DNA of 64,000 nt, taken from Alteromonas sp. C1M14 (lineage in GTDB: Bacteria > Pseudomonadota > Gammaproteobacteria > Enterobacterales > Alteromonadaceae). The translations under genes were made by a program, and so were the position numbers. The stretch is taken from assembly GCF_018860965.1 (NCBI RefSeq), contig NZ_JAHKQF010000015.1, positions 1 through 64,000 of the forward strand. The letters run 5' to 3'. Shown here in pieces: positions 34,800 through 45,628 of this stretch (its first letter is position 1; each line of letters opens with the position of its first letter). A model generated the notes under the pieces. That model was not told the DNA's origin and did not search any database. It saw only the letters and a program-made list of their open reading frames with translations.

Positions 34800-37346
34800 A
34801 TGGATAAAGAGCTGCAGCAATACACCCACATTATTGACAAACTTAAGCCCGCGATTAATTCGACGGACTTTAACCAGCGTTTGTCTCAAGTCACCAAAGA
34901 TCTTGCCCCAGAAAAGCGCTTTCTCATAAAGATGGAACTGAAGCGTTTAGCCAAGCCTTGCTTGCGCTCGGTGGATTTGCGGGGGCAGGTGAATGGAGAA
35001 TGTCACCTTTTTGAATACAAGGGGCGCAACCATTACCTAGATGAAATCGCCATCGAAGTGTTCAAAGAGCAGGTGAAGATTTATGGCCATTACAGTTTCG
35101 GTGTTTATGAAGCTATTATGGCAACCGAAAACAATTTTAAGGTGATGCGAGATAAAAAAGAGCGAGAAGCAAAAAGCCCCCAACAAAGCACACCCGCAGA
35201 AAACGCCAACCAAATTCTAGCCCAGTATACCATTCCCGTGGTGAATTTATTGTCCTATGCCCATCGGGGCCACGAAAGGATGAATTTTGCCATCGCAGTA
35301 GAAATTAAAGATGAGCAACACCATAGCTACCGTGCCACCAGTATTGATATTTCCATGGAAGGCTTACGGTTAAAAATACCCAAAGACATTCAATTTTCCC
35401 CAGAACAGCGATTGTATGTGTACTTTCGCGGCCTGGAAAATGAATTTGCCATGGACAAGCGTAACGGCATTGCTTACAACGTCATCACCACCAAAATTGA
35501 AAAGTCTACCCCTTATCTAATTCTAAAACGTGAGCTTTCCCTGCCCTCCCCCATGTTCGACAGCTTTTTAGAAAAATTTATTCACGGGAATAAACGCAGA
35601 TACAAGGTAAATTTAGCCAATACGGTAGATGCCATTAAAAATAAAACCGCTGAGCAATATATTTCGCCCTGTAGCCCTACATTACCGGTATTTATTGATA
35701 AAACAGACAGCCAGCTTGTGCCTAAATATGCCATGATCAATAGTATTAATCAGGAAACATTGGCCTATTGGCAAGACGAAGAAAGCAATATTCGATTAGG
35801 CTATTTGCTAAAACCGTCACGGTTGCAATGGTTACACGAGCAGCAAGATTCCGGTGCAGAAATGTACGTGTACTCTTTTACTCATATTCAAAACGGGGCC
35901 GTCTATTTTTATTCGGCATCTAGCCAGGAACTTGCAAAAAAAGAAGTCCTTAAAAATGTTTACCTAGGGTTTGGTGCACGAAAGGTAAGCTGGCGTGTGT
36001 TCAAACTCTCCATGGGAACCATGTCTGCGGAGCAGGCCCACGTGGCCCTTTCCATTCCTGAAACAGCCAGTACCAAAACACAAAAACAACACGCAGCCCC
36101 CTCAGCCCGCCTAATGGCGAAGTTGAAAAACCTGTCCTATATCGTTCATGTTACGGATGTGACGTCAGCGTCCGCTCAGCAGTGTTATGCGCGTTTAAAA
36201 TTTAATCGCAATAACCTCACCCATTTACGGGTGTTCGCCCATCCACGTAATCGGCTTCCTCAAACCATTCAACCTTACCGCTACCGGTTTCAGGAACAGC
36301 GGATGGAAACCCGTTATTTATTGCGTTCGCCCATTAAATTAACCAATTATAATGACGAAATGCCTCTTGCAGGGATCAGCGAAGATATTTCCGTGTCGGG
36401 CCTTCGTTTAGAAGTGGCAGAGGAGTTTTTAGGTGACGTAGGATCATTGGTAAAGGTTTCTTTTCCTAAACTTCAGTCTCTCACTACCCAACATGACGTG
36501 ATGGGGTTGATTTATGAAGTCATTCACATCAGTGAAGAGCGCAATCTAATACATTTGCGTTCTGCAGAAGGTGAAACCGGGAAGATAGCACGTCAGTTTT
36601 TCGACAATTTAATTAAACAAAATAAACAAAGCTTAAAAACCTACCCTGAAGAAGAAGAAATTCCAGGCATGGGCCATGCTTTACGCTGTATCAATGCCCG
36701 CAACACGCCCAATTGCGCTTTTCTTATGGCCAAAACAGGCATCCGATATACGCCAGATTTAGCCGTTTTCAGTGACAATGATGCCATGCTTAATCAACTC
36801 ATGTGCCATTTCACCGATAACAAGCATGCCAATGTAGAGTTTCTTTTTAGAGATAGAAACTTAGACGCGCCGTTGATTCAGCAGGGTTTGCGTACTATGA
36901 AAATCGAAAATCAACCGGTACGTCAAGAGTTGTTTATCGCTTACGATCCCCATCGCAAAGATAGTAGGCTGGCACTTATTCCTCATTTGAGTAGTCGCTT
37001 TAGCGACGACGAAAAGCGGCGGCTGTTTATCATCGATGCCATGGAAAAAGGGCAATTTGTTGCGGTACAAGTGGTGCTAACCAGCACCGGCAAGCCTGAT
37101 TTAGATATGCTTCAAGCGGAATTAAATTACGTCAGTATGTATGCCATGCATATCGCCAAAGAGTTAGACGAGAAAATCTGGAGTATTGGCGCGTCGGTGC
37201 ACCTAGTAGACACCACCGCAGAGGTACTTACACGCTTTGGATTTGATAGAAAGACCATTTTGCATAACTGCGCGCCAGTGAGGCAAGGTGAAGGATTAGG
37301 TAACGAGCAAAAACCGATTAACCAACAACCCCCTAGCGTTAAATAA
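34800..37346 (+). CDS. Large protein with two PilZ domains
   Basis: 848-residue, mostly soluble protein of unknown function. Two PilZ-like motifs are seen: RGHER with DISMEG (residues 156-188) and RMETR with DISVSG (about 501-533). The N-terminal 150 residues, the middle (about 260-440) and the C-terminal 250 match nothing I recognise. No membrane segment or catalytic motif is evident. Starts TTG 34791 and ATG 34794 are possible; ATG 34800 is preferred. Likely a c-di-GMP effector or scaffold. It is divergent from radA and one gene away from another PilZ protein. Confidence 0.75.
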   Translation: MDKELQQYTHIIDKLKPAINSTDFNQRLSQVTKDLAPEKRFLIKMELKRLAKPCLRSVDLRGQVNGECHLFEYKGRNHYLDEIAIEVFKEQVKIYGHYSFGVYEAIMATENNFKVMRDKKEREAKSPQQSTPAENANQILAQYTIPVVNLLSYAHRGHERMNFAIAVEIKDEQHHSYRATSIDISMEGLRLKIPKDIQFSPEQRLYVYFRGLENEFAMDKRNGIAYNVITTKIEKSTPYLILKRELSLPSPMFDSFLEKFIHGNKRRYKVNLANTVDAIKNKTAEQYISPCSPTLPVFIDKTDSQLVPKYAMINSINQETLAYWQDEESNIRLGYLLKPSRLQWLHEQQDSGAEMYVYSFTHIQNGAVYFYSASSQELAKKEVLKNVYLGFGARKVSWRVFKLSMGTMSAEQAHVALSIPETASTKTQKQHAAPSARLMAKLKNLSYIVHVTDVTSASAQQCYARLKFNRNNLTHLRVFAHPRNRLPQTIQPYRYRFQEQRMETRYLLRSPIKLTNYNDEMPLAGISEDISVSGLRLEVAEEFLGDVGSLVKVSFPKLQSLTTQHDVMGLIYEVIHISEERNLIHLRSAEGETGKIARQFFDNLIKQNKQSLKTYPEEEEIPGMGHALRCINARNTPNCAFLMAKTGIRYTPDLAVFSDNDAMLNQLMCHFTDNKHANVEFLFRDRNLDAPLIQQGLRTMKIENQPVRQELFIAYDPHRKDSRLALIPHLSSRFSDDEKRRLFIIDAMEKGQFVAVQVVLTSTGKPDLDMLQAELNYVSMYAMHIAKELDEKIWSIGASVHLVDTTAEVLTRFGFDRKTILHNCAPVRQGEGLGNEQKPINQQPPSVK

Positions 37347-37349
37347 ACA

Positions 37350-37370
37350 AGGCCTAGTTACGCTAGGCCT
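37350..37370 (-). terminator. Terminator of serB
   Basis: An 8-base stem AGGCCTAG / CTAGGCCT with a 5-base loop. On the minus strand it is followed by TTGTTTATTT, 14 bases after the serB stop. On the plus strand no T-run follows, so it mainly serves serB. Confidence 0.75.
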
Positions 37371-37383
37371 CGCTATACACAGC

Positions 37384-38394
37384 TTAAGCCAACAAATATA
37401 ACAACCGCTGAAGACCACCAAAGCGAATGGCCACATCCGCCTTTTCTCTTACTACCGGTTTGGCATGGCAGGCAACACCTAAAGCAGCCTGGTCCATCAT
37501 GAGCAAATCATTAGCACCATCGCCCATTGCAACAGTTTGCTCGCTGGGTATAGACCACTTTTGCGCGAGTTCACTCACCGTTTTAGCTTTAACATTCGCA
37601 TCCACAATCCCCCCTACCACTTGGCCGGATAATGTTTCGCTTTCTATGGCCAAAGTATTAGAAACCGCAGCATCTAAGCCCAGCCGTTCTTTGAGGTGAT
37701 CGGCAAAGTAGGTAAAACCACCAGAGGCGATGGCAATTTTCCAGCCGTGGGATTTTAATGTATTAATCAGTGGTACGACACCAGGCATAAGGGGAATGCT
37801 GTCTCGTATTTGGGCGAGTTGAGCCACAGGCACACCTTGTAAACATGCGACTCTGGAAATAAGGCTCTCACTAAATGCCAACTCGCCACGCATGGCTTGC
37901 GCCGTGACCTTGGCCACTTTGTCTCCCAACCCCGCCAGTTTGGCAATTTCATCAATGCATTCAATTTCAATAACGGTGCTATCCATATCCATCACCAATA
38001 AACCGCCATCACTAAGTGTCGGCTGATTGGTTTGCACCGCAATATCTAATCGCAACGCGTTCGCTACCGCTTCTAGCGAATCTTTTAATTTATCCACCTG
38101 CTGCACGGTCACCGGACAAACCACCACCGTTTCATGAAAGGTGTCACTTAATGAATGCAGACCAAAGGCACCAAATGTCAGTACAGGTGCTAATTGTTCG
38201 CACACACAAGTTAGCTGATGGAGCGTCATAGCCGAGCCAATGATGGTCAGTACCGGCGTGTCTTGGCTCTGTTGTGCGGTGGAAGCGGCCACCCAGCGCC
38301 CATCAATATAGCTTACGCCATGGGCGTGCTCTTTTAAAAACTGAGTAAGAACTGCACCACTGTGCATGCTAGAAACTGATAATTCCGACACCAT
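37384..38394 (-). CDS. serB: Phosphoserine phosphatase SerB
   Basis: 336 residues; last step of serine synthesis. The N-terminal third is an ACT-like regulatory region; the HAD phosphatase core has motif I DMDSTVIEIECID, a SGGFTYF block and motif III/IV GDGANDLLMM. ATG 38394 is preferred to the GTG at 38400. It is divergent from ytjB, the same pair as smp-serB in E. coli. Confidence 0.95.
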   Translation of the reverse strand: MVSELSVSSMHSGAVLTQFLKEHAHGVSYIDGRWVAASTAQQSQDTPVLTIIGSAMTLHQLTCVCEQLAPVLTFGAFGLHSLSDTFHETVVVCPVTVQQVDKLKDSLEAVANALRLDIAVQTNQPTLSDGGLLVMDMDSTVIEIECIDEIAKLAGLGDKVAKVTAQAMRGELAFSESLISRVACLQGVPVAQLAQIRDSIPLMPGVVPLINTLKSHGWKIAIASGGFTYFADHLKERLGLDAAVSNTLAIESETLSGQVVGGIVDANVKAKTVSELAQKWSIPSEQTVAMGDGANDLLMMDQAALGVACHAKPVVREKADVAIRFGGLQRLLYLLA

Positions 38395-38527
38395 AATCAC
38401 ACCCTATATTGTTGCGTAGCCGTATCCTAGCGAATTCCCAGACAATGGCAAATGCTCTTTGTAACAGCGGACCACCGTAAACTTGTACTGCAATAATAAA
38501 ACGTTATGATAAAGCCACTTCTTTACT

Positions 38528-39163
38528 ATGCGAAAATCTATGCACGACCCTCAACATTCATGGCATATTATCCCGGTCAAGCGTCGTCACCCCTTTGCGT
38601 GGATCCATACCAAGGGCTGTCATATCGCGGTGGTGGTAAGTTTACTCATGTTCATTCTGACTTCGGTTATGGCTTATCGGTATATACTAAAACAGGATCA
38701 CCACTTGGCGATGGCTGAACCCATCAATACCCTTTTGACCCAATACACAATGCTCTTGTCAGCGCCGATCTCACACCGTGATAACACTCACATTCAACAT
38801 TTACTCAACATTTTAGGAAAACAAGAAGGGGTGGAAGATGCAGCTATCTATGACACCTCAGGAAGTCTTATCGCCGCTGTTCACCCATCGTGGTCACTGT
38901 TGGCCCAAACTCACCCTACAAGCGCCTACATCAGCCCCATACGTGATGAACAGGACCAAACCATTGGGGTATTACGCATCGCCACCAATACCAACCATCA
39001 ACTCACCGGGTTTTATCAGCAAAAGACATTGTGGTCTAACCTAATAATCGCAATAACCCTGTTTAGCTTATTTTATGGTGCATTGCTGGTGTTGGGTATA
39101 AAGCGTTATGGCCCCCTTATTCCCTATTTAAAACAGAGTATTTGGGCATACTTACGGCGATAA
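38528..39163 (+). CDS. ytjB: YtjB/Smp-like membrane protein (SMP_2 family)
   Basis: 211-residue inner-membrane protein with a hydrophobic helix near residues 32-52, a periplasmic domain resembling a sensor fold (VEDAAIYDTSGSLIAAV, QDQTIGVLRIAT), and a second helix near 168-190. Matches the small SMP family encoded next to serB in E. coli. Function is unresolved. It converges on tatD with only a 9-base gap. Confidence 0.8.
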   Translation: MRKSMHDPQHSWHIIPVKRRHPFAWIHTKGCHIAVVVSLLMFILTSVMAYRYILKQDHHLAMAEPINTLLTQYTMLLSAPISHRDNTHIQHLLNILGKQEGVEDAAIYDTSGSLIAAVHPSWSLLAQTHPTSAYISPIRDEQDQTIGVLRIATNTNHQLTGFYQQKTLWSNLIIAITLFSLFYGALLVLGIKRYGPLIPYLKQSIWAYLRR

Positions 39164-39172
39164 CATAAGCGC

Positions 39173-39937
39173 TTAGGCTAAAGAGAACGTATCTCGAAAT
39201 GTGGCATCGGTAACATGGGATATGTGTTCGGCTGATTCTTCAAAAAGCCCTTGTAGGATTTGCACAACCCCGACTAAATGAGCAGGTTCGTTGCGCTGGC
39301 CTTGAAACCCCATCATAGGCATATCTGGCGCATCGGTTTCCAATAAGATTGAAGACAATCCCATCGCTTTAATCGTGGCTAAGGTTTTTTTCCCTCTCGG
39401 ATAGGTGATAGTGCCGCCTATCCCCAGTTTAAAACCCAGCTCAAGATAGGCTTGGGCCACCTCAGGGCTACCGGAGAAGCCATGCACCACGCCACCACAG
39501 GTAAATCCGCTATCTTTAATTACTGCCGGCAAGCGATGATGAGTTTTGCGATGGTGTAATATAACCGGTAAGTTAGCCTGTTGTGCCAGCCTTAGCTGCT
39601 CGCTGAGCCACGTTTCTTGTTGGGCCATTGGCATGGGCAAGGTTGCATCTAACCCGACTTCGCCCACAGCAATAATCTTGTCGCTATATACCCCAATGGC
39701 TTGTTCTAACTGCCTACAACCGGTTTGAATATCATCAGGAAGAAACCAAGGATGCCAGCCAAAAGCCAGATAAATATTATCGTAGCGGGTTTTAATATCT
39801 CGCTGCTTATCCCATCCTTCTGCCGTGGTGCCAGGTATAAGAAAAGCATTAACACCGCATTCATTCGCTCGAGAAATCACTTCACCGCGGTCGGTGTCAA
39901 AAACAGCGAAATCCAGATGACAATGGGAATCTATCAT
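39173..39937 (-). CDS. TatD family metal-dependent hydrolase
   Basis: 254 residues. The TatD barrel metal ligands are visible: DSHCHLD at the N-terminus, GEVGLD, the ILHHRKT histidines, VVHGFSG and the ETDAPDMP aspartate. Members are 3'-5' DNases or RNases or D-aminoacyl-tRNA deacylases. The closest E. coli types are YjjV or TatD; which one is not decided. It may be co-transcribed with pdxH, 15 bases upstream. Confidence 0.9.
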   Translation of the reverse strand: MIDSHCHLDFAVFDTDRGEVISRANECGVNAFLIPGTTAEGWDKQRDIKTRYDNIYLAFGWHPWFLPDDIQTGCRQLEQAIGVYSDKIIAVGEVGLDATLPMPMAQQETWLSEQLRLAQQANLPVILHHRKTHHRLPAVIKDSGFTCGGVVHGFSGSPEVAQAYLELGFKLGIGGTITYPRGKKTLATIKAMGLSSILLETDAPDMPMMGFQGQRNEPAHLVGVVQILQGLFEESAEHISHVTDATFRDTFSLA

Positions 39938-39952
39938 GGCCAGTTTAACAAG

Positions 39953-40591
39953 CTACGGCATCAGGCGCTGGTGGGCCCAGTTACCTTGCGCATCACGATT
40001 GTATTCAAACCGATCATGCAGACGGTCTTCTCCGCCTTGCCAAAACTCCATTTGATGAGGGACGACACGAAAGCCGCCCCAAAAGTCCGGTACGGGTAAC
40101 GCTTTATCCGCAAACTTCTGCTTAAGTTGTTGAAACTGAGTCATCAACAACTCCTTAGTAGCTAAGGGCTGGCTTTGTCGAGAAGCGAAGGCGGCTAATT
40201 GACTGTCTTTTGGACGTGAAAAAAAGTAGCGCGCATTTTGAGCAGTGGAGAGTTTTTCAGCCACCCCACAAACCCGTACTTGGCGTTCCATGAAAAACCA
40301 CGGAAAATGTAAAGATATGCGGTTGTTCTGACTGAGTTCTTTGGCTTTTCGACTACCTAAATTGGTATAAAACAAGAAACCGTCTTCACTGACATCTTTA
40401 AGCAGTACAATACGTTGCGAGGGTTGTCCGTGTTCATCAACCGTGGCCACAGTCATGGCGGTGGGATCAGGAATATCAGCGTCTATGGCGTCTTTTAACC
40501 ATCGCTGGAAAAGCGCCACGGGATGCGTGGCTAATTCTTTTTCAGTGAGATGGCCCTTGGCGTATTGGCGGCGTATATCTGATAGCGACAT
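39953..40591 (-). CDS. pdxH: Pyridoxamine/pyridoxine 5'-phosphate oxidase
   Basis: 212-residue FMN enzyme making pyridoxal 5'-phosphate, using riboflavin-derived cofactor. The family blocks DPTAMTVATVDEHGQPSQRIVLLK, TNLGSRKAKEL and the C-terminal WQGGEDRLHDRFEY ending near RLMP are complete. It lies 40 bases after era. Confidence 0.96.
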   Translation of the reverse strand: MSLSDIRRQYAKGHLTEKELATHPVALFQRWLKDAIDADIPDPTAMTVATVDEHGQPSQRIVLLKDVSEDGFLFYTNLGSRKAKELSQNNRISLHFPWFFMERQVRVCGVAEKLSTAQNARYFFSRPKDSQLAAFASRQSQPLATKELLMTQFQQLKQKFADKALPVPDFWGGFRVVPHQMEFWQGGEDRLHDRFEYNRDAQGNWAHQRLMP

Positions 40592-40631
40592 AATGTCCTC
40601 ACATGGTGTGCAAAATTGTCCGGAGACGAAA

Positions 40632-41543
40632 CTAATCGTCGTTATATCCTAACGAACGCAACGCCCGTTCATCATCCGCCCAGCCTTGCTTTACTTTTAC
40701 CCACATTTCAAGAAACACCTTGTTATCAAACAGGTTTTCCATATCTTTTCTGGCTTGTTCACCAATGGTCTTGATGTGCTGACCACCTTTACCGATGATC
40801 ATGCGCTTTTGGCTTTCACGTTCAACAAGAATCAAACCGTTGATACGATACACGCCGTTTTCCATAAGTTTAAATTGCTCTATTTCTACCGTTGTAGAAT
40901 AAGGCAGTTCATCACCGGTAAAACGCATTAGTTTTTCACGAATAATTTCTGCCGCCATAAAGCGACTAGAACGATCGGTAATATAGTCTTCGGGAAAATA
41001 GAACTCACTCAGTGGTAATGTGCCTTGCACCGTTTCTCGTAATGCATCGACTTGCCGACCATTTTTAGCGCTAACAGGGAAAATATGCTCAAAATCGTGC
41101 TTTTCACTCAACCACTGAATTTGGGTCATAAGAGCAGATTTGTCTTCAACTTTGTCCGTTTTATTGACCACCAGAAAACAAGGTAATCCACTGTTTTTCA
41201 CCTTTTGTAACACCATGGCATCGTCGTCAGTCCATCGTGTACCTTCAACGACAAACAGCACTAAACCCACCTCCCCTAATGAACTAGATGCGGCTCGGTT
41301 CATGTAACGGTTGATGGCTCGTTTCTCATCTTGGTGAAGCCCAGGTGTATCAACATAAACGGTTTGCCAATCGCCTTCTGTATCTATGCCTAGAATGCGA
41401 TGACGGGTAGTTTGGGGCTTGCGTGAAGTAATGCTGACTTTTTGCCCTAACAGCCGGTTTAGCAATGTGGATTTACCCACATTAGGCCGACCTACTATGG
41501 CAACTAAGCCACAGTGTGTGGTGATATTCTCATGCGGATCCAT
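40632..41543 (-). CDS. era: GTPase Era
   Basis: 303 residues. Essential GTPase that binds the 3' end of 16S rRNA and checks 30S maturation. G1 [10 protein letters not shown]3 DTPG, G4 NKTD and a C-terminal KH domain ([20 protein letters not shown]) are all present. It overlaps rnc by 14 bases, the universal rnc-era coupling. Confidence 0.97.
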   Translation of the reverse strand: MDPHENITTHCGLVAIVGRPNVGKSTLLNRLLGQKVSITSRKPQTTRHRILGIDTEGDWQTVYVDTPGLHQDEKRAINRYMNRAASSSLGEVGLVLFVVEGTRWTDDDAMVLQKVKNSGLPCFLVVNKTDKVEDKSALMTQIQWLSEKHDFEHIFPVSAKNGRQVDALRETVQGTLPLSEFYFPEDYITDRSSRFMAAEIIREKLMRFTGDELPYSTTVEIEQFKLMENGVYRINGLILVERESQKRMIIGKGGQHIKTIGEQARKDMENLFDNKVFLEMWVKVKQGWADDERALRSLGYNDD

Positions 41544-42219
41544 TCTCTAGCCTCTCTAAGGTCTCTCTCGCTGCACGCTGTTCAGCTTTTCGACGACTAT
41601 TACCCACGCCGAAAACCGGCTCGGACAATTGTGACACCTGACAACTTACCTGGAAGGTCTGCGCATGATCTTGGCCACTTATCTCAACAACTTCATAAAC
41701 AGGCAGCGGCTCCCGCCGTGACTGCAAGTACTCTTGTAACCGTGTTTTACTGTCTTTAGGATGCTCGTTGGGATCTAATCTATCGATGCGTGCCGACCAT
41801 AAGTGCAAAATAACCTGTTGGACTTCACTAATACCGGCATCAAGGTAGATAGCACCTAAAATCGCTTCAACGGCGTCAGCCAAAATCGAACTTCTTCGAT
41901 GGCCACCACTTTTCAGCTCACCCTGACCGAGTTTAAGTAATTCTCCAACCCCAGCTTCTTTTGCCATTTCAGCCAAGGTATCGCCCTTAACCAGGGTTGA
42001 GCGCATACGGGTTAACTTTCCTTCGGTTACGTCAGGAAAACGCACATAAAGCGCATCGGCAATCACCATGCCTAATACCGCATCGCCCAAAAACTCTAAT
42101 CTTTCGTTGTGTTTTTTCGCTGCGCTACGATGAGTCAGCGCTTGTTCTAACAGACGCCGATCCGAAAACTGATAATCCAACAGCTTTTCAAGACGCAAGT
42201 AGCGATCAATACCTTGCAT
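41530..42219 (-). CDS. rnc: Ribonuclease III
   Basis: 229 residues. Double-strand-specific RNase that releases rRNA precursors. The catalytic motif [13 protein letters not shown] and a C-terminal double-stranded RNA-binding domain ([21 protein letters not shown]) are intact. It overlaps lepB by one base (TAATG) and era by 14. Confidence 0.97.
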   Translation of the reverse strand: MQGIDRYLRLEKLLDYQFSDRRLLEQALTHRSAAKKHNERLEFLGDAVLGMVIADALYVRFPDVTEGKLTRMRSTLVKGDTLAEMAKEAGVGELLKLGQGELKSGGHRRSSILADAVEAILGAIYLDAGISEVQQVILHLWSARIDRLDPNEHPKDSKTRLQEYLQSRREPLPVYEVVEISGQDHAQTFQVSCQVSQLSEPVFGVGNSRRKAEQRAARETLERLENGSA

Positions 42220-43100
42220 TAGTGGATGCCGCCTATGCGATTAAAGCGCACGCCGGTGGGAACCCAACCTGGCAACCAGCTATCAGATGAACGTTCAAAT
42301 TCAAAACTGATCCAGATAGCGACCGCTTTACCGACTAAGTTTTCATCCGGTACAAAGCCCCAAAAACGACTGTCTTTACTATTTTCACGATTATCGCCCA
42401 TCGCAAAATACTGACCTTGAGGCACGATCCATTCGTTACTACGCGTACCCGGTTGGGTGTAGAAATTCGAGCTAGGAATGCTACGAGCAGGGTTGCGCAA
42501 AATATCGTGGTTCACGTCACCAAGCTGTTCGCTGTAACGCAGTAAGGGCGTCATGTCTTGGACAAACTCTCCCCGTTCTTCAAACTTCAACGCAACCGGT
42601 TCCATTTTAGGGCAGTCACTGGTCTCACCTTTACAATACGGCTTAATGAAAATCTGTTTATTTTCATAAATGATGGTGTCACCGGGTAACCCAATTACCC
42701 GTTTAATGTAATCGATGTTGGTATCTTCTGGGTATTTGAAAACCACCACGTCGCCACGCTCAGGAGCGCCTGTTTCGATAAACTTAGTTCGAAAAACCGG
42801 ATCTTTTAAGCCGTAGGCATATTTTTCTACCAGAATAAAGTCGCCGACTAACAACGTTGGCATCATAGAACCTGATGGAATTTGAAAAGGCTCGTAGAGA
42901 AAAGAGCGAAGTACCAACACAAAGGCAATCACTGGAAATATTTGTTGAGAGGTATCGACAATCCATGGCAACTGACCCGATGTCCCTTGAGCTTGCTGCT
43001 TTTCCCGGCGCGCTGGCGCCCATAATAAGCTATCCAAAAGCCAAATTAAGCCCGTAACTACCGTTAAAATGACCAAAAGGATTGAAAAATAGTTCGCCAT
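42219..43100 (-). CDS. lepB: Signal peptidase I
   Basis: 293 residues. Two N-terminal membrane helices, then the catalytic serine S78 in IPSGSMMPTL and the lysine in the YIKRVIGLPGDTI region. Box E GDNRENSKDSRFWGFV is conserved. It processes Sec and Tat signal peptides, including those of PrsT and the PEP-CTERM protein here. Overlaps lepA by one base. Confidence 0.97.
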   Translation of the reverse strand: MANYFSILLVILTVVTGLIWLLDSLLWAPARREKQQAQGTSGQLPWIVDTSQQIFPVIAFVLVLRSFLYEPFQIPSGSMMPTLLVGDFILVEKYAYGLKDPVFRTKFIETGAPERGDVVVFKYPEDTNIDYIKRVIGLPGDTIIYENKQIFIKPYCKGETSDCPKMEPVALKFEERGEFVQDMTPLLRYSEQLGDVNHDILRNPARSIPSSNFYTQPGTRSNEWIVPQGQYFAMGDNRENSKDSRFWGFVPDENLVGKAVAIWISFEFERSSDSWLPGWVPTGVRFNRIGGIH

Positions 43101-44914
43101 TACTTACCTACCTTGAGAACAGCAAGAAACGCGTCCTGAGGTAATTCAACATTACCTACCTGCTTCATTCGCTTCTTCCCTTCTTTTTGTTTTTGTAGCA
43201 GTTTTTTCTTACGACTTACGTCACCACCGTAACATTTGGCGATAACGTTTTTACGCAATTGTTTTACTGTACTACGTGCGATTATATGATTCCCAATAGC
43301 AGCTTGAATGGCAATATCGAACATTTGTCTGGGGATCAGCTCCCGCAGTTTCTCTACCAACTCTCGACCACGTCCTTGGCTATTTTCACGGTGAGTGATC
43401 ATTGCCAGCGCATCCACTCGCTCGCCGTTTATCAAAATATCCACCCGAACCATGTCCGACGCTTGAAACTTCTTGAAATTATAATCTAAAGAAGCAAAAC
43501 CTCGGCTTGTCGACTTTAATCGGTCAAAGAAGTCCATTACCACTTCTGCCATGGGCAGATCATAGGTTACCGCGACTTGTTTGCCATGATAAGTCATGTT
43601 GGTCTGCATACCACGCTTCTCAACGCAAAGTGTAATAACATTGCCCAAAAATTCTTGCGGAACAAGGATGTTAGCTTCCACCACAGGCTCGTGAATTTCG
43701 GCGATATCATTCACCGCGGGTAGATTTGATGGGTTATCCACCTGCACCTTTTCGCCTTTGGTGGTAAGCACTTGATAAATTACCGTGGGCGCAGTGGTTA
43801 TGAGGTCAAGATCGTACTCCCGCTCTAGGCGCTCTTGAATGATCTCCATATGTAGCATGCCTAAGAAACCAATACGGAAACCAAAACCCAAGGCCGCCGA
43901 ACTTTCTGGCTCATAGAACAAGGATGCATCATTCAAGCTCAGTTTTGCCAACGCATCACGAAAGTCTTCGTAATCGTCGGAGCTAACGGGGAACACACCA
44001 GCATAAACCTGAGGTTTTACCTTTTTAAATCCTGGCAAGGCTGAATCAGCAGGCTCCCGGGCCAAGGTAATGGTATCTCCCACTGGGGCACCATGAATTT
44101 CTTTAATACCGGCAATAACAAAGCCCACTTCACCGGCTCTTAATACACCAGTGTCAGTTTGTTTAGGGGTGAAAATCCCCACTTTGTCAGCTTGGTGAGT
44201 CTGGCCGTTAGACATAATTTTAATTTTGTCTTTAACGTTAAGCTCGCCCTCAACGATTCTCACCAAGGACACCACACCTTGATAGTTATCAAACCAAGAA
44301 TCCACAATCAGTGCTTTAAGTGGTGCCTCACGGTTACCTTCTGGCGGCGGTACCTGATTAACAATGACTTCTAAGACTTCATCAATACCTACACCGGTTT
44401 TCGCTGAACAACGCACAGCATCGATGGCATCGATACCGACAATATCTTCAATTTCCTCTGCCACCCGCTCAGGTTCGGCTTGGGGCAAATCGATTTTATT
44501 TAAGATAGGCACCACTTCCATATCCATATCCATGGCGGTATAACAATTAGCTAGGGTTTGCGCTTCAACGCCTTGTCCCGCATCCACCACCAACAGCGCC
44601 CCTTCACAAGCGGCCAACGAACGAGATACCTCGTAGGTAAAATCTACGTGCCCCGGTGTATCGATAAAGTTGAGTTGGTAGGTTTCACCGTTTTTCGCCG
44701 TATAGTTAAGGGTGACACTTTGGGCCTTAATGGTAATCCCACGCTCACGTTCCAGATCCATCGAATCCAGTACCTGTTCGGCCATTTCCCGAACAGCGAG
44801 GCCGCCACAATCCTGAATCAGGCGGTCTGACAATGTAGACTTACCATGGTCTATATGCGCGATAATGGAGAAGTTTCTTATATTACTGATATTATAAGGT
44901 TTATCTTGATTCAT
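43100..44914 (-). CDS. lepA: Elongation factor 4 (LepA)
   Basis: 604-residue ribosomal GTPase. The G1 [10 protein letters not shown]3 DTPGHVD and G4 NKID motifs are present, with the LepA-specific C-terminal domain ([27 protein letters not shown]). It acts in translation initiation or ribosome back-translocation. It lies upstream of lepB as in E. coli and has its own candidate promoter. Confidence 0.97.
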   Translation of the reverse strand: MNQDKPYNISNIRNFSIIAHIDHGKSTLSDRLIQDCGGLAVREMAEQVLDSMDLERERGITIKAQSVTLNYTAKNGETYQLNFIDTPGHVDFTYEVSRSLAACEGALLVVDAGQGVEAQTLANCYTAMDMDMEVVPILNKIDLPQAEPERVAEEIEDIVGIDAIDAVRCSAKTGVGIDEVLEVIVNQVPPPEGNREAPLKALIVDSWFDNYQGVVSLVRIVEGELNVKDKIKIMSNGQTHQADKVGIFTPKQTDTGVLRAGEVGFVIAGIKEIHGAPVGDTITLAREPADSALPGFKKVKPQVYAGVFPVSSDDYEDFRDALAKLSLNDASLFYEPESSAALGFGFRIGFLGMLHMEIIQERLEREYDLDLITTAPTVIYQVLTTKGEKVQVDNPSNLPAVNDIAEIHEPVVEANILVPQEFLGNVITLCVEKRGMQTNMTYHGKQVAVTYDLPMAEVVMDFFDRLKSTSRGFASLDYNFKKFQASDMVRVDILINGERVDALAMITHRENSQGRGRELVEKLRELIPRQMFDIAIQAAIGNHIIARSTVKQLRKNVIAKCYGGDVSRKKKLLQKQKEGKKRMKQVGNVELPQDAFLAVLKVGK

Positions 44915-45175
44915 TCGATACCAAATTTGATGCTAGGTGCCTAGTCGGGTGCCTAATTGTAAAGCGCTAGGCTGTTATAAAACCCGAAGGGTCTAAAATT
45001 ATGCGCGATTATACTTGTGTTGTGCTTCTTTTGATAGTTTAGCGTTAAAAGTTAGTTTTACTAACACGCTAGCAAGGCAGGTTTTAGACGCTCTGCCACA
45101 GGTTAATTGCGGCGTGGTGACCCAAATCCCCTCATTGACAACAGAAACAGGCGCAACCTAGGGGGTCAGGGACAG
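44915..45175. promoter_or_regulatory. lepA upstream region with candidate -10
   Basis: 261-base gap between rseC and lepA, both on the minus strand. On that strand a TATAAT (45013-45008) has TATCAA 17 bases upstream; the -35 is poor. No gene is seen. A promoter here would let lepA-lepB-rnc-era be expressed independently of the rpoE operon. Confidence 0.5.
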
Positions 45176-45628
45176 TCAATCAAGGGGCGTTGAAGAGGTC
45201 AACAGCACGGGCTGAAATTTCGTAGTGCCTTGCTGTTTAAGATGATGAGAAATACCAAAAAAGCCAATAATGGTGAAAATGATGCTTCCCCCAATCGGCC
45301 ATAATTCGTTGTGCAGCCCTAGTAGCGGCAACCCCTTATCTAAACCAATAGCAGCAAGCAAAAAAACCATAAGTGGCGCCACATAAAGCCACATTGACGC
45401 AGTTATGATACCGGCTTCGGGAACACCAATGGTGACCTTATCGCCAACACGACACGGTATAGGACTATGTAAAACTAAACGCTGAGACTTCGGCGATAAA
45501 GCACGAGAGATCACCCCTGAGCCACAATCCGATTGTGCCTGACAGGAAGAACAAGTGGTTTTAATGGCCGCTTCTACCACAATGCGGTCGCCATCAACAT
45601 CCACAACAATAGCCGACTCTTTAATCAT
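45176..45628 (-). CDS. rseC: Sigma E modulator RseC
   Basis: 150-residue inner-membrane protein of the SoxR-reducer/RseC family. An N-terminal domain holds a cysteine cluster C-SS-C-QAQSD-C, followed by two membrane helices (about 77-96 and 111-131). ATG 45628 is preferred over GTG 45637 because AAGGTG lies 6 bases upstream. It overlaps the end of rseB by 8 bases. Confidence 0.88.
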   Translation of the reverse strand: MIKESAIVVDVDGDRIVVEAAIKTTCSSCQAQSDCGSGVISRALSPKSQRLVLHSPIPCRVGDKVTIGVPEAGIITASMWLYVAPLMVFLLAAIGLDKGLPLLGLHNELWPIGGSIIFTIIGFFGISHHLKQQGTTKFQPVLLTSSTPLD

